In this document: piece by piece, positions 1 to 6,791 of the stretch
How the letters are laid out: each line of letters starts with the position of its first letter
Position numbering within the stretch: position 1 is the first letter of the stretch
Assembly: GCA_019429405.1 (NCBI GenBank)
Contig: JAHYIZ010000030.1
Span: 1 to 36,624, forward strand
DNA: 36,624 nt
Direction: 5' to 3'
Origin: Paracoccaceae bacterium
GTDB lineage: Bacteria; Pseudomonadota; Alphaproteobacteria; Rhodobacterales; Rhodobacteraceae
The notes under the pieces: model-generated
Seen by the model: the letters and a program-made list of their open reading frames with translations, nothing else
Told to the model about the DNA's origin: nothing
Database searches by the model: none
Translations under genes and position numbers: made by a program

Positions 1-283
1 CTGTCCGCGGCGCGTGTTTCGACCGTGCGGGAATGCGCTCGACCGGCGTTCCGGTCCGGCAGTCCGCGCAGAGGCGGTTGTGGATGCCTGCCGATTGAAA
101 ACTCACGCCGCAGCACATGCAGGCCCGGCGCATCCGCCGCTCGGTGGTCTCGGCCAGGTCGGCCAGTTCACCCAGGCGCACCGCCGCGAGGTCGCGGCTG
201 CCATAGACGCCTGAAAGCTGCCGCCCGTCTGGCCCGGCGACGATCCAGCCGCGTCCGCGGCGCTGCAGGTTGAAACCGGACAT
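1..283 (-). CDS. Small Zn-finger-like phage protein (partial)
   Basis: An open frame starts with ATG at 283 on the minus strand and runs off the left edge after 94 codons, so the C-terminus is missing. The start overlaps the stop of the upstream minus-strand gene in a TGATG junction, which suggests translational coupling. Residues 55-75 hold two CxxC pairs (C55/C58 and C72/C75) separated by a short linker, the pattern of a small zinc ribbon. The N-terminal half (about residues 1-45) is basic and Gly-rich, followed by a short helical stretch. I do not recognise a named family. Its position directly behind a Ner-like regulator and divergent from an S24 repressor suggests an early gene of a prophage or other integrated element. 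The reading frame is well supported by the coupling and the Cys pattern; the function is unknown. Confidence 0.6.
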   Translation of the reverse strand, partial: MSGFNLQRRGRGWIVAGPDGRQLSGVYGSRDLAAVRLGELADLAETTERRMRRACMCCGVSFQSAGIHNRLCADCRTGTPVERIPARSKHAPRT

Positions 284-561
284 CACGCGGCCCCCTTTTT
301 AAGCTGCGCGAAGTGCTCGCCAAGGCGACGCATGTAGGCATCGCGGATGAAATCTCGCCCTGCAGCGTCTATGATCCGCTCGAGGTTCCGCTTTCCTGTT
401 ACGCCGCGCGACTGGCCGAAGGTGCATTGCCGCCCATTCGAAGGTGAAATGCCGTTTTCCTGGCACCATCCCTCAAAAGTAAGACCGCGCGCGCGGAACG
501 CCCCCACGATTACTTCGTGCAGGATTGCACCCGGCTGGAATTCTGGAGCGCTTCGTGACAT
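283..561 (-). CDS. Ner/Cro-like small DNA-binding protein of a phage immunity region
   Basis: This 92-residue basic protein starts at ATG 561; no strong ribosome site precedes it. A longer in-frame extension upstream would read through the inverted repeat at 587-626 and into the divergent repressor gene, so I reject it. Residues about 12-50 have the spacing of a helix-turn-helix of the Ner type: a helix ending in an RG turn, then a segment with NGISPS as the likely recognition-helix start, then an ERII-type helix. Ner proteins of Mu-like phages repress early transcription and are encoded divergently from the c repressor, which is the layout here. The similarity is weak and judged by eye; another small DNA-binding phage protein is possible. 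The gene is coupled to the Zn-finger gene that follows. Confidence 0.55.
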   Translation of the reverse strand: MSRSAPEFQPGAILHEVIVGAFRARGLTFEGWCQENGISPSNGRQCTFGQSRGVTGKRNLERIIDAAGRDFIRDAYMRRLGEHFAQLKKGAA

Positions 562-586
562 ATGTTCCACATGACTGCAGGGGTTT

Positions 587-626
587 GCCAACCTTATGTA
601 GCCATTTACGGCCACATAAGGTTGGC
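587..626. promoter_or_regulatory. Inverted repeat, candidate operator between divergent phage regulators
   Basis: Arms 587-603 and 610-626 are reverse complements over 17 bp with a single mismatch (600/613), separated by 6 bp. The outer 13 bp, GCCAACCTTATGT and its complement, match perfectly. The repeat sits between the minus-strand Ner-like gene (start 561) and the plus-strand S24 repressor (start 650), where an operator controlling both promoters is expected. Repressor and/or Ner-like protein binding is inferred, not shown. Confidence 0.65.
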
Positions 627-649
627 GGTCAAGGGGAAATTGCGTCGAA

Positions 650-1378
650 TTGAGCGACAGTCCGGGAAAAAGGCTTGCGTCGTTTCGCGCTTCGCTGGGA
701 ATGAACCAGCGGGATTTCGCTGCGTCTCTCGCCACCAGCCACGGCACCGTATCGTTTATCGAAGCTGACCAGCGTCCGCCCTCGCGCTCATTTCTTCAAA
801 GCATATCAGCGCGTTATCGCGTAAGCGCCGACTGGCTCCTCAACGGTACCGGCCAGATGCTTTTGGCAGAAATGCCGGGTTCTCTTGGGCGTACCGGCCG
901 AATCGAGCCCGCCGATCTCGGCAAACCGCTCTCGGGCGACTTCCGATTCGATGGTGAGGACTTCGCCATGATCACGCGGATGGATCTGAGCGTTTCTGCT
1001 GGCTCTGGCCTGATCCCGATCGACGGAGGCCAATCCGAAGCGCTGGCCTTCTCGCGCAGCTGGCTCTTGCGGCACCACATCAGCGCCGACCTCTCTGTGC
1101 TCGTCCGCGTTCAGGGCGATAGCATGGCCCCCGGCATTCCCGACGGCGCACTCGCCCTCGTCCACTGTGCCGAACGGCAAGTTGAAGGCACTGGCGTCTA
1201 CGCGTTCAACCGGGGCGAAGTCTCTTACATCAAGCGGATCACGCCGGTCAGTCGTAAGCCTTTGGCCTGGGTTATCTCATCTGACAACCCAGCCTACCCA
1301 CCGGAGACCGTCAGTGGCAGTGCTTTGAACGAGATACGGCCGGTCGGAAGAGTGCGTTGCGTCATGGTGGCGCTCTGA
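650..1378 (+). CDS. LexA/CI-like phage repressor (XRE HTH + S24 peptidase)
   Basis: This 242-residue protein has a helix-turn-helix domain at about residues 5-62 and an S24 (LexA/UmuD/CI) peptidase fold at about 115-240. The Ser-Lys dyad is visible: S158 within GDSMAP and K195 within SYIKRI. A candidate self-cleavage site is the Ala-Gly bond at 117-118, in SVSAGSG. The likely start is TTG at 650; a purine-rich AAGGGGA sits 12 bases upstream, slightly far for a ribosome site. Proteins of this class hold a prophage silent and are inactivated by RecA-stimulated self-cleavage after DNA damage. It is divergent from the Ner-like gene with an inverted repeat between them, so it probably represses that promoter and its own. 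Third-position GC looks lower than in the core genes to the right, consistent with acquired DNA. The family call is secure; the link to a particular phage type is inference. Confidence 0.88.
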   Translation: MSDSPGKRLASFRASLGMNQRDFAASLATSHGTVSFIEADQRPPSRSFLQSISARYRVSADWLLNGTGQMLLAEMPGSLGRTGRIEPADLGKPLSGDFRFDGEDFAMITRMDLSVSAGSGLIPIDGGQSEALAFSRSWLLRHHISADLSVLVRVQGDSMAPGIPDGALALVHCAERQVEGTGVYAFNRGEVSYIKRITPVSRKPLAWVISSDNPAYPPETVSGSALNEIRPVGRVRCVMVAL

Positions 1379-1396
1379 CGGACTCGATTGCTTCCG

Positions 1397-1948
1397 TTAA
1401 CGAACAGTCGCGCCTGGATAGGTCCCGAGCTGACAGAGATCAAAGGCGAGTTCATCGTTCAGAGTCGGCGTAAGCGCAAGCACGGTGTTCGGAAGCTGCA
1501 TCATCGTCACCGTGAACCATTTAAACCCGACATAGCCACCGTACCGGTTCTTCGCATTCACTCGACCGCAGGCAACAACAATTTCGCGATTCCCAGGGTA
1601 ACCGAACTCCACCACGACGTCGGCGCTGTAAGGATCGAGCAGCTGCTCCTTCACTGCGTCGACGGCAGCGGCCATCTCTCCATCCGTCAGATCCCTTCTC
1701 GTCAGAAGCGCAGTCTCGGCCAACTTGCGGTAGATATCTTCAACGATCGGCTTGACGCCATGGTCCGCCGCGTAAGCTGAAAAAGCTCGTTGCGTCTCTG
1801 GACCAAATTTCCCGTCTGCCTCGCCCGCGTAGCAATCGACCTGCGAAAGCCTGAGTTGGATCGCAACCAACCGTGTCCAGGTGTCCGCGAATGCCGACTT
1901 CGGGGCAAACATCAACGCCAATTCAAGCAATATGACGAAGATCCTCAA
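1397..1948 (-). CDS. Secreted peptidoglycan-binding-like protein with VNAKN/GGY C-terminal module
   Basis: This 183-residue protein probably starts at TTG 1948, which has an excellent GGGAGG ribosome site five bases upstream. A signal peptide covers about residues 1-22 (hydrophobic core, cleavage after AFA). Residues about 28-65 resemble a peptidoglycan-binding type 1 repeat (YAGEADGKFGPETQRAF). The C-terminal part, about 100-165, has the pattern DPYSA ... CGRVNAKN ... GGYVGF, which I recognise as a recurrent small domain in proteobacterial secreted or phage-linked proteins, without a known function. The gene is convergent with the S24 repressor and close to a prophage-type methyltransferase, so it may be a cargo gene of the element. 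Base composition is less GC-rich than in the core region. The gene is likely real; its role is unknown. Confidence 0.7.
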   Translation of the reverse strand: MRIFVILLELALMFAPKSAFADTWTRLVAIQLRLSQVDCYAGEADGKFGPETQRAFSAYAADHGVKPIVEDIYRKLAETALLTRRDLTDGEMAAAVDAVKEQLLDPYSADVVVEFGYPGNREIVVACGRVNAKNRYGGYVGFKWFTVTMMQLPNTVLALTPTLNDELAFDLCQLGTYPGATVR

Positions 1949-2061
1949 TTTTGCCTCCCAATGATAATCTCGGCGAAGTTTGACAGCCGCACCGCCAAAA
2001 TCAACCCTATTCGCGTCCCGCTTTGTTCATGCTGTGTTCCTTCGCGAAGCACCCCGTCAGA

Positions 2062-2076
2062 GGGTGTTCAACACCC
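2062..2076. repeat. 15-bp palindrome upstream of the methyltransferase
   Basis: GGGTGTT and AACACCC flank a single central C, giving a perfect 7-bp inverted repeat. A second overlapping pair, GTTCAA/TTGAAC, extends to about 2084. It lies 25-40 bases before the methyltransferase start and could be an operator, but nothing else supports this. Confidence 0.35.
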
Positions 2077-2100
2077 CTTTGAACAGGCCCTTACGCCCCG

Positions 2101-2910
2101 ATGAACACGCCCCTCACCCCCGTCGATCCCGTCGCCCTGGTCGCGCCCTGGCTTGGCGGCAAGCGCAACCTGGCGCGGCGCATCTGCGCCCGCCTCGATG
2201 CCACGCCCTGCAGCACCTATGCCGAGCCCTTCGTGGGGATGGGCGGCATCTTCCTGCGCCGCCACGCGCGGCCCCGCGCCGAGGTAATCAACGACCGCGG
2301 CCGCGACGTGGCGAACCTGTTTCGCATTATGCAGCGCCACTATCCGCAGTTTCTCGACACGCTGCGCTTTCAGCTGACCACGCGGGCCGAGTTCTACCGC
2401 CTGGTCGACACCAACCCCGACACGCTGACCGACCTTGAGCGTGCAGCGCGCTTCCTCTACCTGCAGCGCACCGCCTTCGGCGGCAAGGTCTCGGGCCGCA
2501 ATTTCGGCGTGGCGAAGGATCGCCCCGGTCGCTTCAACCTGACCACGCTCGAGCCGATGCTGGAAGACCTGCACACGCGCCTGGCGGGCGTGGTGATCGA
2601 GTGCCTCGACTGGTCGGATTTCATCACCCGCTACGACGGCCCCGGCACCCTCTTTTACCTCGACCCGCCCTATTGGGGCTGCGAGGACGATTACGGCAAG
2701 GCGATGTTCACCCGCGCCGACTTCGCCCGCATGGCCGACCAGCTGGCGGGCATCAAGGGCCGGTTCCTGCTCTCGATCAACGACGTCCCCGAGATCCGCG
2801 CGCTCTTCGGCCCCTTCGAGATCGAAGAGGTCAAGGTCAGCTACACGATCGGCGACAAAGCCGACCGCGCGCCGATGCGGGCAGAGCTGTTGGTGTCGTC
2901 AAGTGCATGA
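2101..2910 (+). CDS. D12-class DNA N6-adenine methyltransferase
   Basis: The 269-residue product transfers a methyl group from S-adenosylmethionine to adenine N6 in DNA. Motifs of the D12 (Dam-like) class are in order: W17 followed by GGK at 19-21, the AdoMet-binding segment AEPFVGMGG at 41-49, and the catalytic DPPY at 188-191. Length is normal for a solitary D12 enzyme. No restriction endonuclease gene is next to it, so it looks like an orphan methylase of the kind carried by prophages, where it can protect phage DNA or alter regulation. No good ribosome site is visible before ATG 2101; that start is chosen because it precedes the conserved W-x-GGK motif by a typical distance. The target sequence cannot be read from the protein. 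Confidence 0.9.
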   Translation: MNTPLTPVDPVALVAPWLGGKRNLARRICARLDATPCSTYAEPFVGMGGIFLRRHARPRAEVINDRGRDVANLFRIMQRHYPQFLDTLRFQLTTRAEFYRLVDTNPDTLTDLERAARFLYLQRTAFGGKVSGRNFGVAKDRPGRFNLTTLEPMLEDLHTRLAGVVIECLDWSDFITRYDGPGTLFYLDPPYWGCEDDYGKAMFTRADFARMADQLAGIKGRFLLSINDVPEIRALFGPFEIEEVKVSYTIGDKADRAPMRAELLVSSSA

Positions 2911-2925
2911 CTGGCGCAAAATCAG

Positions 2926-3039
2926 TTGCATGTTCGCGCGGCACCTCGCCGCATCCGTATGCCTGTAACCCCTTGGCACCATTAGCACTTTCGGAACATG
3001 CAAATGGACAACCGAACTAGCAACGCCATTTGCATGTTC
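2926..3039. repeat. Three copies of a TTGCATGTTC motif
   Basis: Copy 1 is TTGCATGTTCG at 2926-2936. Copies 2 and 3 form a perfect 14-bp inverted repeat: GAACATGCAAATGG at 2994-3007 and its reverse complement at 3026-3039, with an 18-bp spacer. The set begins 16 bases after the methyltransferase stop. Possible roles are protein-binding sites of a transposase or recombinase at an element end, or a hairpin that ends methyltransferase transcription. The repeats themselves are plain in the sequence; the role is inference. Confidence 0.7.
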
Positions 3040-3301
3040 GGGCCCCAATTTCGACCCCTCAGATACCAATCCTTGCCTGCCGACGAGACGCATTACCCCT
3101 GTAATTCAATATGTTAAACACAGCCTACCCGTGCCATCCAATTTCAGTCGTTGCGTGTCGCTTGCCGCCGTTTTTCCCCGATTCAGCGGTTTCTGCTTGT
3201 CACCGCCACCCGACATGCCCAGCCACATGCCTACCAGCCATGCCTTTGTTCGCGCGGCCTTTTTCACCTGTTCCCACCTATCCCCACCTGCTCCCGATTA
3301 A

Positions 3302-3388
3302 CTGCAGGAATTGGTGTCAACGCACAGCGAAGCTGAGGCATTGTAGCGTGACACCAGAATCTGCAGGGATTGACAGCAGAAGTTGCAG
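3302..3388. repeat. Three copies of an 18-bp motif TGACASCA-N4-YTGCAG
   Basis: Copy R1 lies inverted at 3302-3319. Copy R2 is at 3349-3366 and copy R3 at 3371-3388, both forward and 22 bp apart. R1 and R2 agree in the outer TGACACCA and CTGCAG halves and differ in the four central bases. R3 differs from R2 at 3 of 18 positions. The set has one inverted and two direct members, like the TTGCATGTTC set to the left. Two directly repeated sites about two helical turns apart suggest a bound protein. Confidence 0.65.
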
Positions 3389-3722
3389 CAGAGGGGTTTT
3401 GGGAAAGGCATGGTTCCGGGGGGCGTGAAGGGAGCGTTGAAGGGCGGTTGAACGGGGCGGTTCAGGTGCCGCGCACGCAGCGATTCGCCGAAACATGCGC
3501 ATGAGCCGTCGCGCCACTTGCGCCGCGCGGCCCCCCAAAAGCAGATAGAAGGGTGGTGCGCTTGTGGTGTTCCGAATTGGCAGGGGGCTTGGCACAAGGG
3601 AGAACAGGCGGTCATGGCGCCCGCCTCGCCACGATGCGCCAAAGAACATGTAGCTACCGCAGTTTTGTGCTTCAGGCTGAATTTAAACAGCTATAGGCGC
3701 GAAAGCGTGGCTGCGCGACAGG

Positions 3723-3745
3723 GTGGGGGGCCGTCTGCCCCCCAC
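3723..3745 (-). terminator. GC-rich hairpin at the 3' end of gloA
   Basis: GTGGGGGGC (3723-3731) and GCCCCCCAC (3737-3745) form a perfect 9-bp stem with a 5-base loop, about 33 bases past the gloA stop. The neighbouring bases, a run of C followed by CGAGGGTATTTGGGCGATGAAG, resemble a dispersed element I associate with gene ends in Rhodobacterales. There is no clean T run on the minus strand, so it may act as an RNA-stabilising or transcription-ending hairpin rather than a classical terminator. Confidence 0.5.
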
Positions 3746-3778
3746 ACCCCCCGAGGGTATTTGGGCGATGAAGACGGG

Positions 3779-4207
3779 CTACCAGTGCCCCGTGTTGCCC
3801 ATGCTCGCCCAGGGTTCGGCGGGTTTGAGCGCGGCGCCGTTCTGCAACAGCTCGATTGAGATGTTGTCGGGGCTGCGCACAAAGGCCATGCGGCCGTCGC
3901 GCGGCGGGCGGTTGATGGTGACACCGTTCGCGGCCAAATGTGCGCAGGTGGCGTAGATGTCATCGACGCCAAAGGCGAGGTGTCCGAAATGGCGGCTGTC
4001 GGCTGGAAGGCCGGGGTCGCCATCCCAGTTCCAGGTCAGCTCGATCGGGGCCTCGGGCTGCCCCGGTGCCGCAAAGTAGACCAGCGTGAACCGGCCCTGA
4101 GTGCTTTCGTGCCGCCGCACTTCCTCTAGCCCGAGCAGTTTGTAGAAGGCCATCGACCGCTCGAGGTCGAGCACCCGGACCATCGTGTGCAGGTAACGCA
4201 GTGCCAT
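3779..4207 (-). CDS. gloA: Lactoylglutathione lyase (glyoxalase I)
   Basis: This 142-residue vicinal-oxygen-chelate protein isomerises the hemithioacetal of methylglyoxal and glutathione to S-lactoylglutathione, the first step of cytosolic methylglyoxal detoxification. The four expected metal ligands are visible: H7 (YLHTMVRV), E56 (IELTWN), H76 (FGHLAFGVDD) and E119 (ISIELLQ). Ligand positions and total length agree with bacterial GloA. The start at ATG 4207 is supported by an AGGAGA ribosome site and by beginning just before the conserved first histidine; an upstream extension would overlap the Slam gene. The gene lies 58 bases downstream of that gene on the same strand but is functionally unrelated, so it may be read partly from its own promoter. 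Confidence 0.92.
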   Translation of the reverse strand: MALRYLHTMVRVLDLERSMAFYKLLGLEEVRRHESTQGRFTLVYFAAPGQPEAPIELTWNWDGDPGLPADSRHFGHLAFGVDDIYATCAHLAANGVTINRPPRDGRMAFVRSPDNISIELLQNGAALKPAEPWASMGNTGHW

Positions 4208-4265
4208 GCATCTCTCCTTTGTGTTTGCGTCGGCCCGGCGCGGGTGTACCGGGCGCTGAACCGAT

Positions 4266-5660
4266 TCAGAAATTCGAGCGGAACCCGAACGAAACTGCAA
4301 GTTCGCGCCGCTCGAAACTCGAGACATTGGATTGTGTTTCCAGCGCTGTCAGCTTCACCGTCGGCGCGAAACCCGCGATGTTCGCCTCGGGTAGCCAGAC
4401 TTCCAGCTCGGCAAAGCCGAGCGTCTCTTGCCGCCCGCCCGGAACGGCGATGAAGCCCAGCGTGTAGTCGGGATAGTCCGAATAGCTCAGCCCGAGCCCC
4501 GCCGCGAAGGCCGCGGGCCCGATCTGGCGCGCGGGCTGGAAGCGCAGGCTTGCCGAAACGGTGCGCCCGCGCGCGTTGGCCCGCTCCGTTTCGACCGCGC
4601 GCAGGCCGAGGCCCAGCACCAGCGTTCCGGCGCTGCCAAGCGTGCCCTGCCAGCCGCCGCGGAGGCTGGTGATGGTCTGGTCGCGGCGCGGGTCAGGTGC
4701 TGCGCGCCATTCCACCCCGCCGCCCCAGAAGACCCCCCCGGCCTTCGGGCTGCGATCGGCGCTGAGCCTGAGGTAGTCGAAGGCCGGTGCCCCGGCCGAC
4801 CACGCGCGCCCCGCCGCCAGATCGACGCTGATCTGTGCCGCTGACCCTGCAAAGCTGCGATTCAGGCCGAGTTCAGCCGAGGCGGAGCTGAAACTCGCGC
4901 CGCGGATCTCGGTCAGCACGGTCTCGCCCGAGGGGTCGAGGCTTTCGGCCATCGGCTGCCCGGCAAGCTCTACCCCGCGGCCATAAAGCTGCAGCGAAAG
5001 CCGCGTCTGGCCGGTGTCGCTTGCTTGCAGCCGATAGCTGAGGCGCAGGTTGGCGGTGGCGGCCACGCCCGGCAGGGCGAGGGCATCATCGCTCAGAACC
5101 CCCGTCAGCGGCAGCCCGTCGATCACATTCAGCCGCGAAGCGGCGCCGGCGTTCACGTTGTTGGTGGGCTGCACCGAAAAGCGCAGCTGCACCGCCCAAG
5201 GGGTGGCAGCGCGCAGCGCGGCCAGCGCTCGCTCGGCCCCGGCGCGGCGAATGGGGTCAGGCGCGCTGGCTGCGGCGTGGCGCAGCCAGTAGCGCGCGGC
5301 AAGTGGACGTTCGGAAAGCACGGCGGCGGTCGCCACGAGGCGCGCCGATTCGTGTTTTTGCACCTTGCTTGCGGCATTGCGGAAGGCGCGCTTGCCTTCG
5401 CGCGCCGCCGCCGCGGTATCGCCTTGCCGCAAAGCGAGCGTAGCAAGCAGGTAATGCGCGAATGCATCGCCCGGCTGCATTTCCAGCAGCGCGCGTGAAA
5501 GGCTTGCCGCCTCATCCACCCGCCCCGCAGATACGGCAGCGAAGGCGGCCGCTTGCACCGAGCCCTGCGCCACCACCATCGCCGGTACGCAAACCCCCGC
5601 GAGGGCGGCAAATGCCACGGCCTGAAATTTGCGCCGGACCCCGTCAGAACGGGGCGACAT
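4266..5660 (-). CDS. Slam-like surface lipoprotein assembly modifier (TPR + outer membrane barrel)
   Basis: The 464-residue protein has a signal peptide (about 1-31, ending MVVAQG), a TPR-like helical region (about 33-150, with repeated Ala/Leu/Arg helices), and a C-terminal beta barrel (about 155-464) of alternating hydrophobic strands ending in the terminal Phe typical of outer membrane proteins. The segment PTNNVNAG at the start of the barrel fits the DUF560/Slam family. Slam proteins move specific lipoproteins from the periplasmic side to the cell surface. The gene overlaps the preceding TbpB-like lipoprotein gene by 17 bases, so the two are translationally coupled, as expected for a transporter and its client. 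The family call rests on architecture, length and neighbour. The alternative is an unrelated TPR-barrel protein. Confidence 0.8.
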   Translation of the reverse strand: MSPRSDGVRRKFQAVAFAALAGVCVPAMVVAQGSVQAAAFAAVSAGRVDEAASLSRALLEMQPGDAFAHYLLATLALRQGDTAAAAREGKRAFRNAASKVQKHESARLVATAAVLSERPLAARYWLRHAAASAPDPIRRAGAERALAALRAATPWAVQLRFSVQPTNNVNAGAASRLNVIDGLPLTGVLSDDALALPGVAATANLRLSYRLQASDTGQTRLSLQLYGRGVELAGQPMAESLDPSGETVLTEIRGASFSSASAELGLNRSFAGSAAQISVDLAAGRAWSAGAPAFDYLRLSADRSPKAGGVFWGGGVEWRAAPDPRRDQTITSLRGGWQGTLGSAGTLVLGLGLRAVETERANARGRTVSASLRFQPARQIGPAAFAAGLGLSYSDYPDYTLGFIAVPGGRQETLGFAELEVWLPEANIAGFAPTVKLTALETQSNVSSFERRELAVSFGFRSNF

Positions 5661-6618
5661 CGTCGCAGATCGGCAAGGTGTTGTTCGGCCCGCACTGGGT
5701 TAACACGAAGACACCGTGTTCCTGTTCGTTCTGCAGATTCGGATCAAACTCGATCAGATGCACCAGTCCGGCAACCGAATTTGCGCTGACGCCGCCGAAA
5801 ATGCCGCCATAGTCGCCGACGACCGTACGGTTCACGTCGTTATATTCGACCTTGCCTGCGAAGGTGCCGTTGGCGGCAATGTCGGCGGCCACCAGAATGA
5901 CGGTTGCGAGCGGGGCAGAGGTATCTACGATCATGCGGTTGTAGATGGCTCCGTTCACCGCATCGTCGGCAAAGTTCACGTTCAGGAAGATATCGCCCGA
6001 GACACGCGCCGACCGTCGCGGAAGGAGCGATGGGTCGGTGAGAGGGGCCGGCACAAGCAGGAGCGGGTCGGGCGGTGCAACGCCCACATTCGTGACCGCC
6101 GAATACCCGCCTGCATAGGAAACTTGCCCGGTACCCGGCCCGGTGCCAATCAAGGGCCTGTCGAAACTTCCAGTGCGCTCATAAACGCCGCCGCCAAAGT
6201 AGCGGTTGAACTGCCCGCCATCGGCCACCGTCACCGCCCGCACCGTGCCATCGTTGCTTTCCTTGGCCAGCGCAAGGAACAGCCGGTCAAGCGCGTCTTC
6301 CTGAATGCGGTAGGCTTGGTAGCCCTCGACATCAAGGCCGGGGTCACGATTGTAGGTTGCAAGCCGCGGAGTGGTGTCGAGCGACGATATGTTCACCTGC
6401 AAGGTCTGGTTGGCGTAGTCCAGCGCGATTGCGTTGACGTTGACCCGCAGATTGGCAGGCACAAGCGAGGCATCAAGAACTGACCCGGCAGTGCCGCCGC
6501 CAGCCTCACCGCCGCCAGCCCCACCGCCGCCAGCCCCACCGCCGGCGTCCGTTTCTTCATCGGTGCTGCAAGATGCCAAGAGCATCGCGGCAGTCACGAG
6601 AACCAATATTCTTGACAT
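5644..6618 (-). CDS. TbpB-like surface lipoprotein, probable Slam client
   Basis: This 324-residue lipoprotein starts at ATG 6618, supported by AGGAGC five bases upstream. The signal peptide ends in the lipobox LASC with the acylated Cys at residue 17; the next residue is Ser, so it should be sorted to the outer membrane. A flexible Gly/Ala-rich tether follows (about 25-43). The C-terminal region (about 200-310) ends in strands such as GKVEYN and VGDYGGIFGG followed by AGLVHL, the pattern of the TbpB/GNA1870-type eight-stranded barrel found in Slam clients. Two Cys in the last 20 residues may form a disulfide. The ligand is unknown; TbpB relatives bind transferrin, haem or haemoglobin, but nothing here points to one of them. 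It is the first gene of a two-gene unit with the Slam homologue. Confidence 0.8.
   Translation of the reverse strand: MSRILVLVTAAMLLASCSTDEETDAGGGAGGGGAGGGEAGGGTAGSVLDASLVPANLRVNVNAIALDYANQTLQVNISSLDTTPRLATYNRDPGLDVEGYQAYRIQEDALDRLFLALAKESNDGTVRAVTVADGGQFNRYFGGGVYERTGSFDRPLIGTGPGTGQVSYAGGYSAVTNVGVAPPDPLLLVPAPLTDPSLLPRRSARVSGDIFLNVNFADDAVNGAIYNRMIVDTSAPLATVILVAADIAANGTFAGKVEYNDVNRTVVGDYGGIFGGVSANSVAGLVHLIEFDPNLQNEQEHGVFVLTQCGPNNTLPICDDVAPF
6494..6546. repeat. 15-bp minisatellite in the lipoprotein tether
   Basis: Three tandem copies of a 15-bp unit lie at 6494-6508, 6509-6523 and 6524-6538, followed by a partial copy to 6546. The last two full copies are identical and the first differs by one base. 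On the coding strand the unit specifies the five residues GGGAG or a close variant. Because 15 is a multiple of three, slippage would change tether length without breaking the frame. Confidence 0.8.
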
Positions 6619-6791
6619 TATACGCTCCTTGGGCCCGCAAACCGCGCCCACCATGCCGAAATTGTTTAATTCAGTCAATGTGTCGCGGCGCGAACTTAAT
6701 CTGGTGAGTCCTTTGCGCAACGCTCATCGCGGTTTCGGGCCGCGCGGAACCTCGCTAGAGTGCGCCTGATTCTCTCACCCCGGAGGGCACC

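Larger units (their letters stand above)
2911..3778. other. Gene-free stretch of 868 bp at the end of the accessory region
   Basis: No open frame here looks coding. The frames at 3298-3649 on the minus strand are rich in Cys, Pro and Arg, without a ribosome site or recognisable domain. The stretch instead holds two sets of triplicated short motifs (2926-3039 and 3302-3388) and a GC-rich hairpin near the gloA end (3723-3745). It separates phage-like genes on the left from core genes on the right, which makes it the best candidate for the boundary of an integrated element. No tRNA gene or integrase is next to it. Confidence 0.6.

Noticed and set aside
2601-3020. A plus-strand frame overlapping the end of the methyltransferase
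   Set aside because: Its sequence is the out-of-frame translation of the DPPY half of the methyltransferase and it runs into the repeat cluster.
3298-3649. Two overlapping minus-strand frames of about 110 residues in the gene-free stretch
   Set aside because: Cys/Pro/Arg-rich translations without ribosome sites or domains, and the region is occupied by repeats.
5716-6483. A 255-residue open frame on the plus strand opposite the lipoprotein gene
   Set aside because: It is a shadow of a well-supported minus-strand gene: no ribosome site, no domain, and composition typical of antisense frames in GC-rich DNA.
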